Assembly (NCBI RefSeq): GCF_014192105.1
Contig: NZ_JACHXK010000033.1
Span: forward strand, 1 to 41,372
Source: Paenibacillus phyllosphaerae
GTDB taxonomy: Bacteria > Bacillota > Bacilli > Paenibacillales > Paenibacillaceae
DNA: 41,372 nt
Reading direction: 5' to 3'
Shown here: piece after piece, positions 15,341 through 25,170 of the stretch
Layout of the letters: every line of letters begins with the position of its first letter
How positions within the stretch are numbered: position 1 is the stretch's first letter
Made by a program: the position numbers and the translations under genes
Notes under the pieces: model-generated
The model's database searches: none
What the model was told of the DNA's origin: nothing
The model's input: the letters and a program-made list of their open reading frames with translations, nothing else

Positions 15341-16972
15341 TCATTCATGCAGCGCGCGGTACTCCTGCGGCGTCATGCCGGTATGCTTCTTGAAGAAGCG
15401 GGTGAAGTAACCGGCCGTTCCGTAGCCGACCTGCGCGCCGACCTCATGGATTTTCATCATGGAACCCGCGAGCAGCTCCTTCGCTTTCTGAATGCGAAGG
15501 TCCGCCATATATTCCGTTACATTCATGCCGGTGCACAGTTTATAGAGGCTCGATAGATAGGAGGAGTTCAGATAGACGATCGCGGACAGGGCGTCGAGCG
15601 ACAAATCCTGGTCCAGATTCGCCCGGATATGCTGGTTCAGCTTCTGAATAATCCGGTGCGTCCGTTCGTCGACCGACCGCCGCCTCTGCTCGATAAGCGA
15701 CCATGCGCAGGCCTTAAGCACGGCCACGGCGGACTCTTTGGAAGGATGGGCATGCAGGTCCATCAGCCGCTTCGCCTGCTCGCCATCCGGCGCCGTTCCT
15801 TCTCCGGAAGCGTTCAGTTGTCGTAGCAGCATTAAAGCCACGCAGTAGTACGCTTGCGAATAAATCGCGTAATTGCGGAACCGCGCCGAGCCGAAACGCG
15901 CATCGATCAGCGTATTCCACTGCTCCAGATCGCCGGAATCGAGCACCTGCTCAAGCTCGAGAAGCCATCGGTCCGACAGGTCGGAAACCGTCTCCTGCTC
16001 CTCAATATCGCAATACGTGATCAGCATTTCGCAGCCATCTCCAAGTCCGAGCACCAGCATCTGCTTCAGCCTTGCATAGGTCGCGCCTAGTTCTTCCCAG
16101 CTCACGGGGCTTCCGTTCGTCACGATCGAGACGGGGATGCGAAGCAGCTGCTTGATCGTCGCCTGGATGCTCTCCAGCGTCCCAATGATGAATCGGATGT
16201 CCGCCTCCCACTGCTCGCTGCCGACCGGTTCATCCGCCTGCTCCGTAACCCTCGGTTGCAGCAGCCATACGAAATGGGAGCCGTCAAGGATGAGCGGAAC
16301 GATAGCTGCGCGCTGCTGCAGATACTCTTCGGCAATATTCTGGATCGCGTAGAGCAGCAGCATCTGCGCGGAGCCGCTCTCGTCCTCCTGCCAGCGGTCC
16401 GCTCTGCCGGCGACCATCAGGATCGGATTCCCCGTGATGAAGGGAATATGCAGTTCCGCAAGCCTCGCCGGGCTTATGCTCATACGATACGTCCGCGCAT
16501 CGATTACGCTGTAGAACCAATCTTTGCGCAGGAGCGGGAGCGCTTGCCATAGTTGGTCTTTGGCTCGCTTCAAGAAGGCTTCATTGACTGCCTCTTCCGT
16601 AATCTGCTTCATCGCCTGTCTGACGGCGGCTTCGATCGCCTCGTCGCCTTCCGTCTTGAGGATATAATCGACGCCGCCATGTCGGATCGCCTGCTGCACA
16701 TAATGAAAATCGCCCATACCGCTGAGGAAAATCACCTTGCAGCGAGGCCAATGCGCCTCCACCCAGCGCTGCAGCGCAAGGCCGTCCATGCCCGGCATGC
16801 GAATATCGCTCAGCACGATGTCCATCTTAGTCCGCTTCATCCGTTCGATCGCTTCCTCCGAGGAGTAGGCGGTGAACAGCTCAAGCTCCAGATCCTCCAG
16901 CTCGACCAGCATTTCCTTCAACCCGTCTACGATGTAGGGTTCGTCATCGACAATCAACAATCTCATCCTCAT
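15341..16972 (-). CDS. AraC-type response regulator, YesN-like
   Basis: A 543-residue cytosolic response regulator. The receiver domain (about 1-125) has the acidic pair D9-D10, phosphorylated aspartate D56 in V-L-S-D-I-R-M-P-G, and the conserved lysine in Y-I-L-K-T, where the usual Pro after Lys is Thr. A long middle region of about 300 residues links it to a C-terminal AraC DNA-binding domain (about 440-540) with the helix-turn-helix stretches L-S-L-D-A-L-S-A-I-V-Y-L-N and I-H-E-V-G-A-Q-V-G-Y-G-T-A-G-Y-F. The ATG overlaps the stop of the histidine kinase gene by 4 nt (ATGA), so the two are co-translated. It probably activates the adjacent importer operon and the GH30 gene. Confidence 0.92.
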   Translation of the reverse strand: MRMRLLIVDDEPYIVDGLKEMLVELEDLELELFTAYSSEEAIERMKRTKMDIVLSDIRMPGMDGLALQRWVEAHWPRCKVIFLSGMGDFHYVQQAIRHGGVDYILKTEGDEAIEAAVRQAMKQITEEAVNEAFLKRAKDQLWQALPLLRKDWFYSVIDARTYRMSISPARLAELHIPFITGNPILMVAGRADRWQEDESGSAQMLLLYAIQNIAEEYLQQRAAIVPLILDGSHFVWLLQPRVTEQADEPVGSEQWEADIRFIIGTLESIQATIKQLLRIPVSIVTNGSPVSWEELGATYARLKQMLVLGLGDGCEMLITYCDIEEQETVSDLSDRWLLELEQVLDSGDLEQWNTLIDARFGSARFRNYAIYSQAYYCVALMLLRQLNASGEGTAPDGEQAKRLMDLHAHPSKESAVAVLKACAWSLIEQRRRSVDERTHRIIQKLNQHIRANLDQDLSLDALSAIVYLNSSYLSSLYKLCTGMNVTEYMADLRIQKAKELLAGSMMKIHEVGAQVGYGTAGYFTRFFKKHTGMTPQEYRALHE

Positions 16973-18714
16973 TCGCTTGCCTCCTCGATCGGTATCTCGA
17001 TATCTACCCGCAGTCCGCCCCGCTCCCCGAGGGCAAGCGAGATTCCGGCTTGTTCCCCGTATTTGATCCGCAATCGACGGTGGACGTTAATCATTCCCGT
17101 ACGCTCGCCATGCCCGTCATCCGCGCGCAGCGTAAGGCGCAGCGACTCTAGTTTCTCCGCCGTCCAATCGTCCCCGTTATCTTCGACGGAGATTACGACG
17201 CGCTGCGGGCTATACGCGAACGAGACATGGAGCCAACCTTCTTTCGTTTTCTTTTCCAATGCGTGGTGATAGGCGTTCTCTATGATCGGCTGCAAAATGA
17301 GACGCGGCACCCCCAGCTGGACCGCTTCAGGGGGAACGTCGTCGAACCGGGTCTCGATCCGATGTCCGAACCGGATCGTCTGAATATCCGTGTACGTCCT
17401 CGCATGGTGGGCTTCCTTCTCGAGCGGCACCTCGTCCGATCCGTCGCGCGTGATGTATTGAAAATATTCGCCCAGATGCTTCGTAAGCCGCACGACGTTC
17501 TCCGTATCCTCCCGCTTGGCCATCCGGTACAGGATGAAATACGTGTTGTACAGAAAATGCGGGTTAATCTGCGACTGCAGATGCCGCAGTTCCGACAGCT
17601 TGGCGCGGTACTGCTGTTCGTACACTTCATGAACGAGCACATTAAGCTGCTTGACCATGCTGTTGAACCGATCGTACAGGTAACCGAATTCGTCCTTGAA
17701 CGGATACTCCACCGTCTGATTCAATTGGCCCTGCTCGATTCGCCGGAACGAATGCATGAGCGAGCGCAGCGGCCGATGAATAATTTGATAGATGCTGAAC
17801 GAAAAGAAAAGGACGATCGCGATCGACGCCGCAGACAAAGCCAGCATCCACTTGCGGTATGTCGTAACGGGCGCATTGATTTTCTCCGTCGGAACGAGCA
17901 TCGTCAGCGTCATGCCGAACCGCTCGGACTGCTGCCTGACGGCCATATAGGAGGTATTGCTAACGGAAAGATATTGCGTCTCTCCATTGCGGTCGAACTG
18001 GACCTGCCCTAGCCCGGCCATCGTTGGAGGACCGTCAGGCGATCCGGCCTCGCTGGCAATGGACCAATCCCCATTCATGCCAGCCAACAGCGCCTCGCCG
18101 CCTTCATTGGTGAACTGCGCGAGCGCCGCCTGAAGTTCAGGCTTGGATATCTCGATAAGGAGCAAGAATACGGGAGGTCTGTTCGTGCCTTCCGGATAAG
18201 GCATGCTCATGAACAGGCGGTCATCCCACATCATGAAGGGGGAAACGAGCCGGCTCGGGGGTTGCCGCAAGGCTTCGAATTGAGGCCTGTCCAGCTCCAG
18301 GATGGAATTGTCATTCGAAGAGAGGGATCGGTTCATGAGCGGGATCATCGCGGTGACATTCGCCACGAAGCCGCTCGATTGCTTCAGCAGATCGAGCCTT
18401 CGCTTCAGGCGCAGCGCGGCCTGGGTACGTTCGAAATCGGACATGATCTCCGCTTTGACGCTTAAGTTCTGCAGGTCCTCGTCATTGACGTATTGACGCA
18501 GCAGCTGATGAACCCGGTATAGGTCGTTGTCGACGATCTCCATGTACAGATTCGATCTGGAGGATAAGGAGCTCGCGATCTCCTGCTTGATATTGCGGGA
18601 ACCGGATTCGTTCATTAACAGCCCGATCGCATATAGGGGGATCAGGACGAGCAGGAAGGTGAGGACTAACTTGGGGATGATTCTCATGGAGGCGAACAAT
18701 TCTTTCGGTTTCAT
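16969..18714 (-). CDS. Sensor histidine kinase, YesM-like
   Basis: A 581-residue membrane kinase. The first membrane helix is near residues 14-33, a large extracellular sensing region follows to about 285, then the second helix (about 288-310), a HAMP domain, a His_kinase domain with Q-I-N-P-H-F-L-Y-N (H386), and an ATPase domain with the N box I-I-E-N-A-Y and V-E-D-N-G-D-D. ATG 18714 is the start (AGGAAG upstream); a reading to 18849 would add an implausible tail. It would detect an extracellular sugar, possibly through the binding protein, and phosphorylate the co-encoded YesN-like regulator. It is divergent from the GH30 gene, with 187 nt between them. Confidence 0.92.
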   Translation of the reverse strand: MKPKELFASMRIIPKLVLTFLLVLIPLYAIGLLMNESGSRNIKQEIASSLSSRSNLYMEIVDNDLYRVHQLLRQYVNDEDLQNLSVKAEIMSDFERTQAALRLKRRLDLLKQSSGFVANVTAMIPLMNRSLSSNDNSILELDRPQFEALRQPPSRLVSPFMMWDDRLFMSMPYPEGTNRPPVFLLLIEISKPELQAALAQFTNEGGEALLAGMNGDWSIASEAGSPDGPPTMAGLGQVQFDRNGETQYLSVSNTSYMAVRQQSERFGMTLTMLVPTEKINAPVTTYRKWMLALSAASIAIVLFFSFSIYQIIHRPLRSLMHSFRRIEQGQLNQTVEYPFKDEFGYLYDRFNSMVKQLNVLVHEVYEQQYRAKLSELRHLQSQINPHFLYNTYFILYRMAKREDTENVVRLTKHLGEYFQYITRDGSDEVPLEKEAHHARTYTDIQTIRFGHRIETRFDDVPPEAVQLGVPRLILQPIIENAYHHALEKKTKEGWLHVSFAYSPQRVVISVEDNGDDWTAEKLESLRLTLRADDGHGERTGMINVHRRLRIKYGEQAGISLALGERGGLRVDIEIPIEEASE

Positions 18715-18759
18715 GGGATCACTTCCTACTTCCAAAGGATGGGACAGAAATCCAAACAG

Positions 18760-18795
18760 AGTGAAATATACAGCGCAGCGGGCCGAAACTATGAT
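18760..18795 (+). promoter_or_regulatory. Promoter and operator-like motif of the GH30 gene
   Basis: AGTGAAATATAC (18760-18771) is followed after 18 nt by a TATGAT -10 box (18790-18795) and has no proper -35 box. This repeats the arrangement upstream of the LplA-like gene. The shared 12-mer and spacing suggest one activator for both promoters. Confidence 0.5.
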
Positions 18796-18808
18796 TAGTA
18801 TTGTAATC

Positions 18809-18822
18809 TGTAAGCGCTTTAT
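18809..18822 (+). promoter_or_regulatory. Candidate cre (CcpA) site
   Basis: TGTAAGCGCTTTAT matches the CcpA operator consensus TGWAANCGNTNWCA except in the last two bases, and its core is palindromic. It lies just downstream of the predicted start of transcription of the GH30 gene, where CcpA binding would block expression when preferred sugars are present. Confidence 0.5.
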
Positions 18823-18901
18823 CGCACAACAGGGAAAGGAGGTATCCACGAATTAATTTACCGGACCAAGATTGCGGAACCATTCCAAGGGAGGTTGGAC
18901 A

Positions 18902-21900
18902 ATGAAAAAATCGTTTGCCGTTCTGATGGTGATCGCCATGCTGTGCTTACCATCCGGAATCCTGCCGTTCGCCGAACAGGCTTCCGCCGCCGGAACCAGC
19001 GCCGTGCAGGCCGTATACAGCTCCTACAATAACACGGATACCAACAATCGTCTCACGGCGCAGCCGAACAAATCGTTATCGCCTGTCACGAACGCCGCTG
19101 CCGACGCGGTTATTACGATCGACCCTTCGATTACGTACCAATCGTGGGTCGGCTTCGGCGGCTCGATCGAGCACGACAGCATATGGGAGCTTAACCGGCT
19201 CAGCAGCGCCGATAAGGCAAGTGCCTTGCAAGCGCTGTTCGATCCCGCTGCCGGGAATAACTACAACTTGATGCGCTTGTCCATCGCATGCCCGGACTTC
19301 TGCCCCGATTACGACGCAAGTATCTCGCCTGACAAAGGCTACTGGACCTACGACGATATGCCGGCTGGCCAGACAGATCCGAACCTGACGAATTTCTCCA
19401 TTCAGAAAGATATCGATCTCGGAGTCATCTCGACGCTGCAGCAGATTCTCCAGATCAATCCGAATGTCCGCTTCTATGCGTCGATGTGGTCGCCGCCAGC
19501 CTGGATGAAGGATAACGGCACCATCGTGAATGGCGGTCACGTCCTCCCCCAGTACTATCAGGCGCTGGCGAATTACTATGTGAAGTTTATTCAAGCCTAC
19601 CAGTCGTATGGCATTCCGATCTACGCGGTGACGCTGCAAAATGAACCCGATATCTCGGTCGGTTACCCGAGCACGCTATGGACGACCGACGAACAGATGA
19701 ATTTCGCGCAAGTTCTGGGCCAGACGTTCGCGGCGGGCGATATCAAGGCGAAGATCTGGGGACTCGACGCGAATGAACACGTCACGTTCGACTACGCCAA
19801 GGAGCTCGTCAATCCGGCCAGCTCGCCATACGTCGACGGTTTCGGGTTCCATAACTATACCGGGCAGCCGATTACGCAATCGACGGCGCTGCATGCCCAG
19901 TACCCCGACAAGACGATGCACCTGACGGAAATAACGAACGGCGCCGCGAAGCTGGTGGATTACTTCCGCAACTGGATGAGCAGCTATACTTACTGGCTCA
20001 CGTTCATCGAATTCGTGCCGAAAACATTCGACGCGAACGGGAACCGGATCGCCGGCGGCGGACCTGGCCCCGGATTCTGGCAAGATACGTACCGCGATCC
20101 GGCTCAAGATCCCGACTTCTGGGTGGATTCGCAAGTCTCATGGGCCGGCACGCCCGGCAACAGCACCTACAAGCTGAATGCCTGGTATTACACGTTCGGG
20201 CAATTCTCACGATTTATTCAGCCCGGCGCGATCCGGATCGACAGCACGGGCGCCATCGGCACGGATGTGACGAACGTGGCGTTCAAGAATCCCGACGGGA
20301 CCATCGTCGCCATCGTCGTCAACCGAACGCCGGGTCCTAACGGCAGCAATGCGACGGACAGCAACACTTCGGCTAAGACGCTCAAGATCGTGACGCCGGA
20401 CGGGCAATTTACCGATACGATCCCGGGCGATACGGTCGCGACGTACAAATGGACGCCGGTAACCGGCGATGCCTTATCGAAGAGCGGATGGTCCGCTTCC
20501 GCCTCGCATACGAGCGGGTCCTATACGGCAACGCAAGCCATCGACGGCAATACGGACACGGTATGGACGAGCGGCGCGAATGAAGCGGCAGGCCAGAGCT
20601 TCACGCTGAATCTTGGGGCGGCGCAAACTTTTGACCAAGTCAGCCTGAATCTCGGCTCCTTGTCGAGCGACGCCCCCGTCTCCTACCAGCTACATGTCTC
20701 TGATGACGGAACCAATTGGGGCAGCCCGGTTGCATCGGGGACCGGAACCAATCATATGACGAACATCGCTTTCGCTTCTCAGACCAGATCGTATATCCGG
20801 ATTACGTTAACGGGCAGCGCCAGTCATTGGTGGTCCATCGCGGATCTCTCCTTGTACAACAGCCAGAGCGGCCTGCTTCCGCGGAACGGATGGACAGCGA
20901 CCGCGTCTTCGACGAACGGGTCGGATACCGCAAGCCAAGCACTGGACGGATCCTCTTCGACGAGATGGGCGAACGGAACGGCGCAAACAGCCGACCAGTG
21001 GTTCCAAGTCGATATGGGATCGGCGCATACCTTCAACAAAATCTCGCTCGATGCAGGACCGAACAGCGGGGACCAGCTTCGCCAATACAGCGTCTATGCA
21101 TCCAATGACGGCGTGAATTGGGGCACTCCGATTGCCAGCGGAACGGGGATCGGCCAAGACGTTCAGATCTACGTGCCATCTCGCACGGCTCGCTACCTTA
21201 AAGTGACTCAGAACGGCAGCGACTCGAATTGGTGGTCGATCGCGGAGTTCCGCGTCTATCAAGCCGCGCCAACGCTTATCGACCGGTCCGGTTGGCAGGT
21301 ATCGGCTTCTGCATCAGGCAGTGGAACGACGCCAGACGGCGCGCTGGACGGCAATCTTGCGACACGTTGGGCGAACGGGGCCGCGCAGGCTAACGGTCAG
21401 TGGTTCCAGGTGGATATGGGTACGATCAACACCATCTCCGGTATGGCGCTGAACGCGGGCAGCTTTACCGGCGACTATCCGCAAGGCTACGCGGTAGACG
21501 CTTCACTCGATGGGGTCAATTGGCAGCGGGTCGCGGAAGGCTCGGTTGCCGCGCAAGACGTCATGATCGCTTTCCCCGCTACCTTCGCCAGATATCTGAA
21601 GGTTACGCAGACGGGGACTGCCGCCTCCAACTGGTGGAGTATCGCGGAGATTAACGCCTTCGGAGTAGAGAAGTCTCCTTCCATGGGGACACGAATCAGC
21701 CATGCCGGATGGACGGCTACGGCTTCCCACACCGAAGCAGGCGGCAACCCTGGCGTCGCCATCGATGAATGGCTGCAATCGCCGCGCGTCGCGCCTTATT
21801 CGGATCCGCTGGACCACTCGGCTTCCCGTTGGTCGTCGGGCAAATCGCAATCCGGCGATGAGTGGTACCAAGTAGACATGGGATCATCGCGGACTTTTAA

Positions 21901-22129
21901 CACGCTGGAAATCAACGGAGGCGGCTCCCCGTCCGACTATGCGCGGAGCTTCACGCTCTATGTCTCGAACGACGGAACGAATTGGACGCCGGTGGCTAGC
22001 AGCGCAGGTCCCGGCCCCGTGCAGCGCGTCAAATTCGATACGGTGAACGCAAGGTACTTCAACATCAATCAGACCGGTACGGCAGGCAATTGGTGGTCGA
22101 TCGCGGAGATTAACCTGTATCTGCAGTGA
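18902..22129 (+). CDS. Secreted GH30 endo-beta-1,6-galactanase-like enzyme with four CBM32 domains
   Basis: A 1075-residue exported enzyme. ATG 18902 follows GGGAGG; the signal peptide (1-29 or so) ends near A-S-A-A. The catalytic domain (about 45-515) has the clan GH-A residues of GH30: acid/base E248 in T-L-Q-N-E-P-D and nucleophile E343 in H-L-T-E-I-T-N-G, with W-V-G-F-G-G-S near its start and M-W-S-P-P-A-W-M-K in the middle. Known enzymes of this look are beta-1,6-galactanases acting on arabinogalactan side chains. Four F5/8-type C (CBM32) domains follow, starting near 522, 658, 790 and 928. Each ends with an N/H-W-W-S-I-A-(D/E) segment and should bind galactose-rich chains. It is divergent from the YesM-like kinase and probably controlled by it. 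Confidence 0.9.
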   Translation: MKKSFAVLMVIAMLCLPSGILPFAEQASAAGTSAVQAVYSSYNNTDTNNRLTAQPNKSLSPVTNAAADAVITIDPSITYQSWVGFGGSIEHDSIWELNRLSSADKASALQALFDPAAGNNYNLMRLSIACPDFCPDYDASISPDKGYWTYDDMPAGQTDPNLTNFSIQKDIDLGVISTLQQILQINPNVRFYASMWSPPAWMKDNGTIVNGGHVLPQYYQALANYYVKFIQAYQSYGIPIYAVTLQNEPDISVGYPSTLWTTDEQMNFAQVLGQTFAAGDIKAKIWGLDANEHVTFDYAKELVNPASSPYVDGFGFHNYTGQPITQSTALHAQYPDKTMHLTEITNGAAKLVDYFRNWMSSYTYWLTFIEFVPKTFDANGNRIAGGGPGPGFWQDTYRDPAQDPDFWVDSQVSWAGTPGNSTYKLNAWYYTFGQFSRFIQPGAIRIDSTGAIGTDVTNVAFKNPDGTIVAIVVNRTPGPNGSNATDSNTSAKTLKIVTPDGQFTDTIPGDTVATYKWTPVTGDALSKSGWSASASHTSGSYTATQAIDGNTDTVWTSGANEAAGQSFTLNLGAAQTFDQVSLNLGSLSSDAPVSYQLHVSDDGTNWGSPVASGTGTNHMTNIAFASQTRSYIRITLTGSASHWWSIADLSLYNSQSGLLPRNGWTATASSTNGSDTASQALDGSSSTRWANGTAQTADQWFQVDMGSAHTFNKISLDAGPNSGDQLRQYSVYASNDGVNWGTPIASGTGIGQDVQIYVPSRTARYLKVTQNGSDSNWWSIAEFRVYQAAPTLIDRSGWQVSASASGSGTTPDGALDGNLATRWANGAAQANGQWFQVDMGTINTISGMALNAGSFTGDYPQGYAVDASLDGVNWQRVAEGSVAAQDVMIAFPATFARYLKVTQTGTAASNWWSIAEINAFGVEKSPSMGTRISHAGWTATASHTEAGGNPGVAIDEWLQSPRVAPYSDPLDHSASRWSSGKSQSGDEWYQVDMGSSRTFNTLEINGGGSPSDYARSFTLYVSNDGTNWTPVASSAGPGPVQRVKFDTVNARYFNINQTGTAGNWWSIAEINLYLQ

Positions 22130-22144
22130 TCCTGCAACGCAAAC

Positions 22145-22181
22145 AACCCGCAAGCGCGCATAATGCGTCCTCTTGCGGGTT
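22145..22181. terminator. Bidirectional terminator between GH30 and GH36 genes
   Basis: A perfect 10-bp stem AACCCGCAAG (22145-22154) / CTTGCGGGTT (22172-22181), with an inner CGCA/TGCG hairpin and TCTTTGTG following on the + strand, lies between two convergent genes. Its stem is the same sequence as the core of the hairpin at 4534-4576. Confidence 0.75.
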
Positions 22182-22203
22182 CTTTGTGTCACCATTTATC
22201 GTC

Positions 22204-24309
22204 TCATTGCACCTGAAACTCGAACAGTCTAGCCATTCGGGTCTTCGGCAAAGTAACCGTCAATGCTCCTTGCGAGGCGTCCCAGGACCAGGCCTCGTCT
22301 GCGTTAGACGGATAGGCCATTCGTGCCTGAATCGGCAGATGTCTGAGCGCCGGGATCGGAATCTTGCACGTCTCCTCCGAATCGTCCATGCGCCAGACGG
22401 CCAGCAGCCACGTGCTGTTATTGCGAATGCCGAAGCTAAGCCAGGGGCTCTCGAAATTCGGCAGTCCAAGCGGCCAGAACGGCAGCCCTTCGCGGATATG
22501 GCCGCGAATCTCCTTGTAGTAGGCGATCGCCTCTTGCACCAGCGCTAACCGTTCGCTGCTGATCTCGGCCAGATGTCCGCTCTGATGGATGCGCAGCAGC
22601 AGCGAATTGACCATATTCACGATGACTTCTTCCTCGTCGCCTTCCCGCAGCGGATACGACCAGACCGCGGCTTGTTCCGGCGTCACGAGGGAAGCGCTGG
22701 CAGCCGCGATGACGGCATTCTTCGCGTAATCCGTCTGATCGCTCGTCGATTGAATGCTGTGCCTGCTTAGCAACGCGTAATCGATGCGCATGCCGCCGCT
22801 GCCGCAATTCTCGATGACGAGATCGGGATAACGCGCGAATACGCCGTCCAGCCAGCCGAGATAAGCGCGATTATGGTCGAGCAGGCCGTCTCCGGCGCTG
22901 TCCGCTTCATGATCGGTGCCGATCCCGGCGTTAATGTTGTAGTCCATCTTGATATAACCGGCGCCGTACTCGCCTACGACCCGGTCGATAACCTTGTCCG
23001 CATACGCCCTCACGTCCGGATTGCGGAAGTCGAGCTGATAACGGGCATGGTCGATGACCCGTTTGCCGTGGCGGAGAAAAAACCAGTCGTCCGGCACCTC
23101 CGAGGCCAGCTTGCACTGCGTGCCCATCACTTCAATCTCCAGCCACAGTCCGCCGATCATGCCCTTATCCCGGATATATTGCATGACTTCGCCGATCCCG
23201 CCCGGAAAACGGGCCTCCGACGGCAGCCATTCGCCGACTCCGTCCCACCACTCGCCATCGGAATACCAGCCGCAATCGACGCAATAATACTCGCAGCCGG
23301 CTGCGGCGGCCGCATCGATCAGCGGCAGCAGCTTCTCCGTCGTCGGGTCGCCGAACAAGCAATTCATGTAGTCGTTGAAAATAACGGGCAGCCGGACATT
23401 GTCCGCATTGGGACGGCGAATGGCTCTGCGATACCGCGTCATCTCGGCGATGGCCTTCTCGACCCCGCCCTTCACGACGCCGATCGCCGCCGGAACCGTC
23501 ACGAACGTCTCGCCCGGGGCGAGCGTTTTCCACCAATGATTCTCGGCTTCCGTCGGCCCGCTCAGCTGCAGGTACAGCTGGTCGGCCATATCGCTGATTT
23601 CCCAGTGCCATGAGCCGTTGTGCTCGATCTGCCAGACAAGTCCGGTACCCGCTTCGGCATTCTCCAGGAATCCCATCGGCGCGTATTGCGAACTGGACCA
23701 TGTGCCCGTGCTCGCATACGATAACCGCTTCATGGAGAAGGCATTGACCTGCTCCAGTCCAAGCTCGGGCAGGCTGTACTGCCGCCACTGGGCTTCGCCA
23801 TACCACGTATTGTGCGGGATATGCAGCCGCATCTTCTCACCGCGATCCCCCATACCCTCGCGGTCGATGCCATACAGGGCGAAGGTCGATACATACTCGA
23901 GGCCGATCGTCTCCGTGCTCGAATTGGCCAGCTCCGTCCATGTCCGGACGACCTGGATCCGGTCATAGAATTGAAGATGATAATGCGCCGTCAAGCCTGT
24001 CTGGCGATCCTCCAACTGCCAGGTGATCCACCGGCCGCTCGCATTGCGCCGATCCTCCGTGCCGATCAGCTTCAGCCGCCCGCCCGGCAGCGTGCCGGTA
24101 TGCTTCGACCCGTGATGGTCGTTATGGTTCTCGCCGCTGGCGTGAACCTCGATAAGGCGGTATTTCGCCCGTATTTTATCCGGCCATTGCGCTACGTCTT
24201 CCGGCTCTCCCGTCCCGAAGTGCAGCAGCCGGACATCGCCGTCTGCCGTAATCTCGAGCAAGAGCTCAATGCCGTTCTCGGAGATGCGCTGCCATGTGGA
24301 TTCAATCAT
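22204..24309 (-). CDS. GH36 alpha-galactosidase
   Basis: A 701-residue enzyme without signal peptide, so intracellular. Family GH36 architecture: N-terminal beta-sandwich (to about 300), TIM-barrel, then a small beta domain. The nucleophile is in Y-I-K-M-D-Y-N (D456) and the acid/base in S-D-Q-T-D-Y (D524 or D527). Around them are Y-C-V-D-C-G-W-Y, G-L-W-L-E-I-E and E-N-C-G-S-G-G-M-R, all hallmarks of the family. It should remove terminal alpha-galactose from imported oligosaccharides. It follows the permease gene by 11 nt and is the last gene of the second importer operon. The D-Y-N after the nucleophile Asp differs from the more common D-x-N-R, so a related specificity is possible. Confidence 0.9.
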   Translation of the reverse strand: MIESTWQRISENGIELLLEITADGDVRLLHFGTGEPEDVAQWPDKIRAKYRLIEVHASGENHNDHHGSKHTGTLPGGRLKLIGTEDRRNASGRWITWQLEDRQTGLTAHYHLQFYDRIQVVRTWTELANSSTETIGLEYVSTFALYGIDREGMGDRGEKMRLHIPHNTWYGEAQWRQYSLPELGLEQVNAFSMKRLSYASTGTWSSSQYAPMGFLENAEAGTGLVWQIEHNGSWHWEISDMADQLYLQLSGPTEAENHWWKTLAPGETFVTVPAAIGVVKGGVEKAIAEMTRYRRAIRRPNADNVRLPVIFNDYMNCLFGDPTTEKLLPLIDAAAAAGCEYYCVDCGWYSDGEWWDGVGEWLPSEARFPGGIGEVMQYIRDKGMIGGLWLEIEVMGTQCKLASEVPDDWFFLRHGKRVIDHARYQLDFRNPDVRAYADKVIDRVVGEYGAGYIKMDYNINAGIGTDHEADSAGDGLLDHNRAYLGWLDGVFARYPDLVIENCGSGGMRIDYALLSRHSIQSTSDQTDYAKNAVIAAASASLVTPEQAAVWSYPLREGDEEEVIVNMVNSLLLRIHQSGHLAEISSERLALVQEAIAYYKEIRGHIREGLPFWPLGLPNFESPWLSFGIRNNSTWLLAVWRMDDSEETCKIPIPALRHLPIQARMAYPSNADEAWSWDASQGALTVTLPKTRMARLFEFQVQ

Positions 24310-24320
24310 GTTGCCTCACC

Positions 24321-25166
24321 TTAGCCTTTCACCGCGCCTGCCGTCATGCCTTCCACCAAGAAGCGCTGCAGGAATACGAAGATAATGACGATCGGGAGCA
24401 CGCTGAGCACGGAGGCGGCCATCATGCTGCCCCAATCCGTCTGGTACAACCCTTTGAACAGGCTCACGCCTGGCGTTAACGTCCGGTGCGACTCGTCGTT
24501 GATGAACACGAAACCGAACATGAACTCATTCCATGCATTGAGGAAGGCGAACAAGGACGTCGATACGAGCGACGGCAGCGAGACCGGCAGCAGAATGCGG
24601 AAGATGATTCCGACGCGGCTGCAGCCGTCGATCTCCGCCGATTCCTCCATCTCGTACGGAATCGTATCGAAGAAGCCTTTCATCATGAACGTGCACAGCG
24701 GAACGGTGAACGTGGTGTACGCCAGGATGAGCGAGGCGTACGTGTTGATGAGCGAGACGTTCTTCATCAGGAGATAGAGCGGAATGAGCAGCAGAACTCC
24801 CGGGATCATCTGCGACAGCATCATCGCGACGCCGAATAGCTTGACGCCTTTGAACCGGACGAATCGGCTCAGCGCGTATCCTGCGAAGATCGAGATCAGG
24901 AGCGCGGCGACGGTTGTTACCGAGGCGATGAACAAGCTGTTTTTGAAAAAGGTCAAGAATGCCGAGTTGTTCAGCACGTTGTCAAAGTGGCCGAACGTCA
25001 TCTTTTTCACCAGGAAGCTCGGGTTCAGCGTGCGGATCTGGTCATCCGGCTTGATCGAGGTGACGAACATCCACAGGAATGGCATGAGGCAATAAAACGT
25101 GAACCCCGCCAGCACCAAATATGTCGCAATAGTCAGAATTCTTTGCTTCCGACGGCTGATTAACAT
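24321..25166 (-). CDS. Carbohydrate ABC permease, MalG-type
   Basis: A 281-residue permease with six hydrophobic segments. The EAA loop is E-E-S-A-E-I-D-G-C-S near residues 172-181, and F-L-N-A-W-N-E-F-M-F-G and L-Q-R-F-L-V-E-G-M-T-A-G-A-V-K-G near the end are standard for CUT1 MalG-type subunits. ATG 25166 follows GGGGGTGA, which contains the stop codon of the MalF-type gene, so the pair is translationally coupled. It would import the ligand of the binding protein encoded at 26381, energised by an ATPase encoded elsewhere. Confidence 0.94.
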   Translation of the reverse strand: MLISRRKQRILTIATYLVLAGFTFYCLMPFLWMFVTSIKPDDQIRTLNPSFLVKKMTFGHFDNVLNNSAFLTFFKNSLFIASVTTVAALLISIFAGYALSRFVRFKGVKLFGVAMMLSQMIPGVLLLIPLYLLMKNVSLINTYASLILAYTTFTVPLCTFMMKGFFDTIPYEMEESAEIDGCSRVGIIFRILLPVSLPSLVSTSLFAFLNAWNEFMFGFVFINDESHRTLTPGVSLFKGLYQTDWGSMMAASVLSVLPIVIIFVFLQRFLVEGMTAGAVKG

Positions 25167-25170
25167 GTGA

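Noticed and set aside
20460..22126. Tandem repeats in the GH30 gene as a DNA repeat array
   Set aside because: They are four diverged CBM32 protein domains with shared W-W-S-I-A segments, not a nucleotide repeat or CRISPR array.
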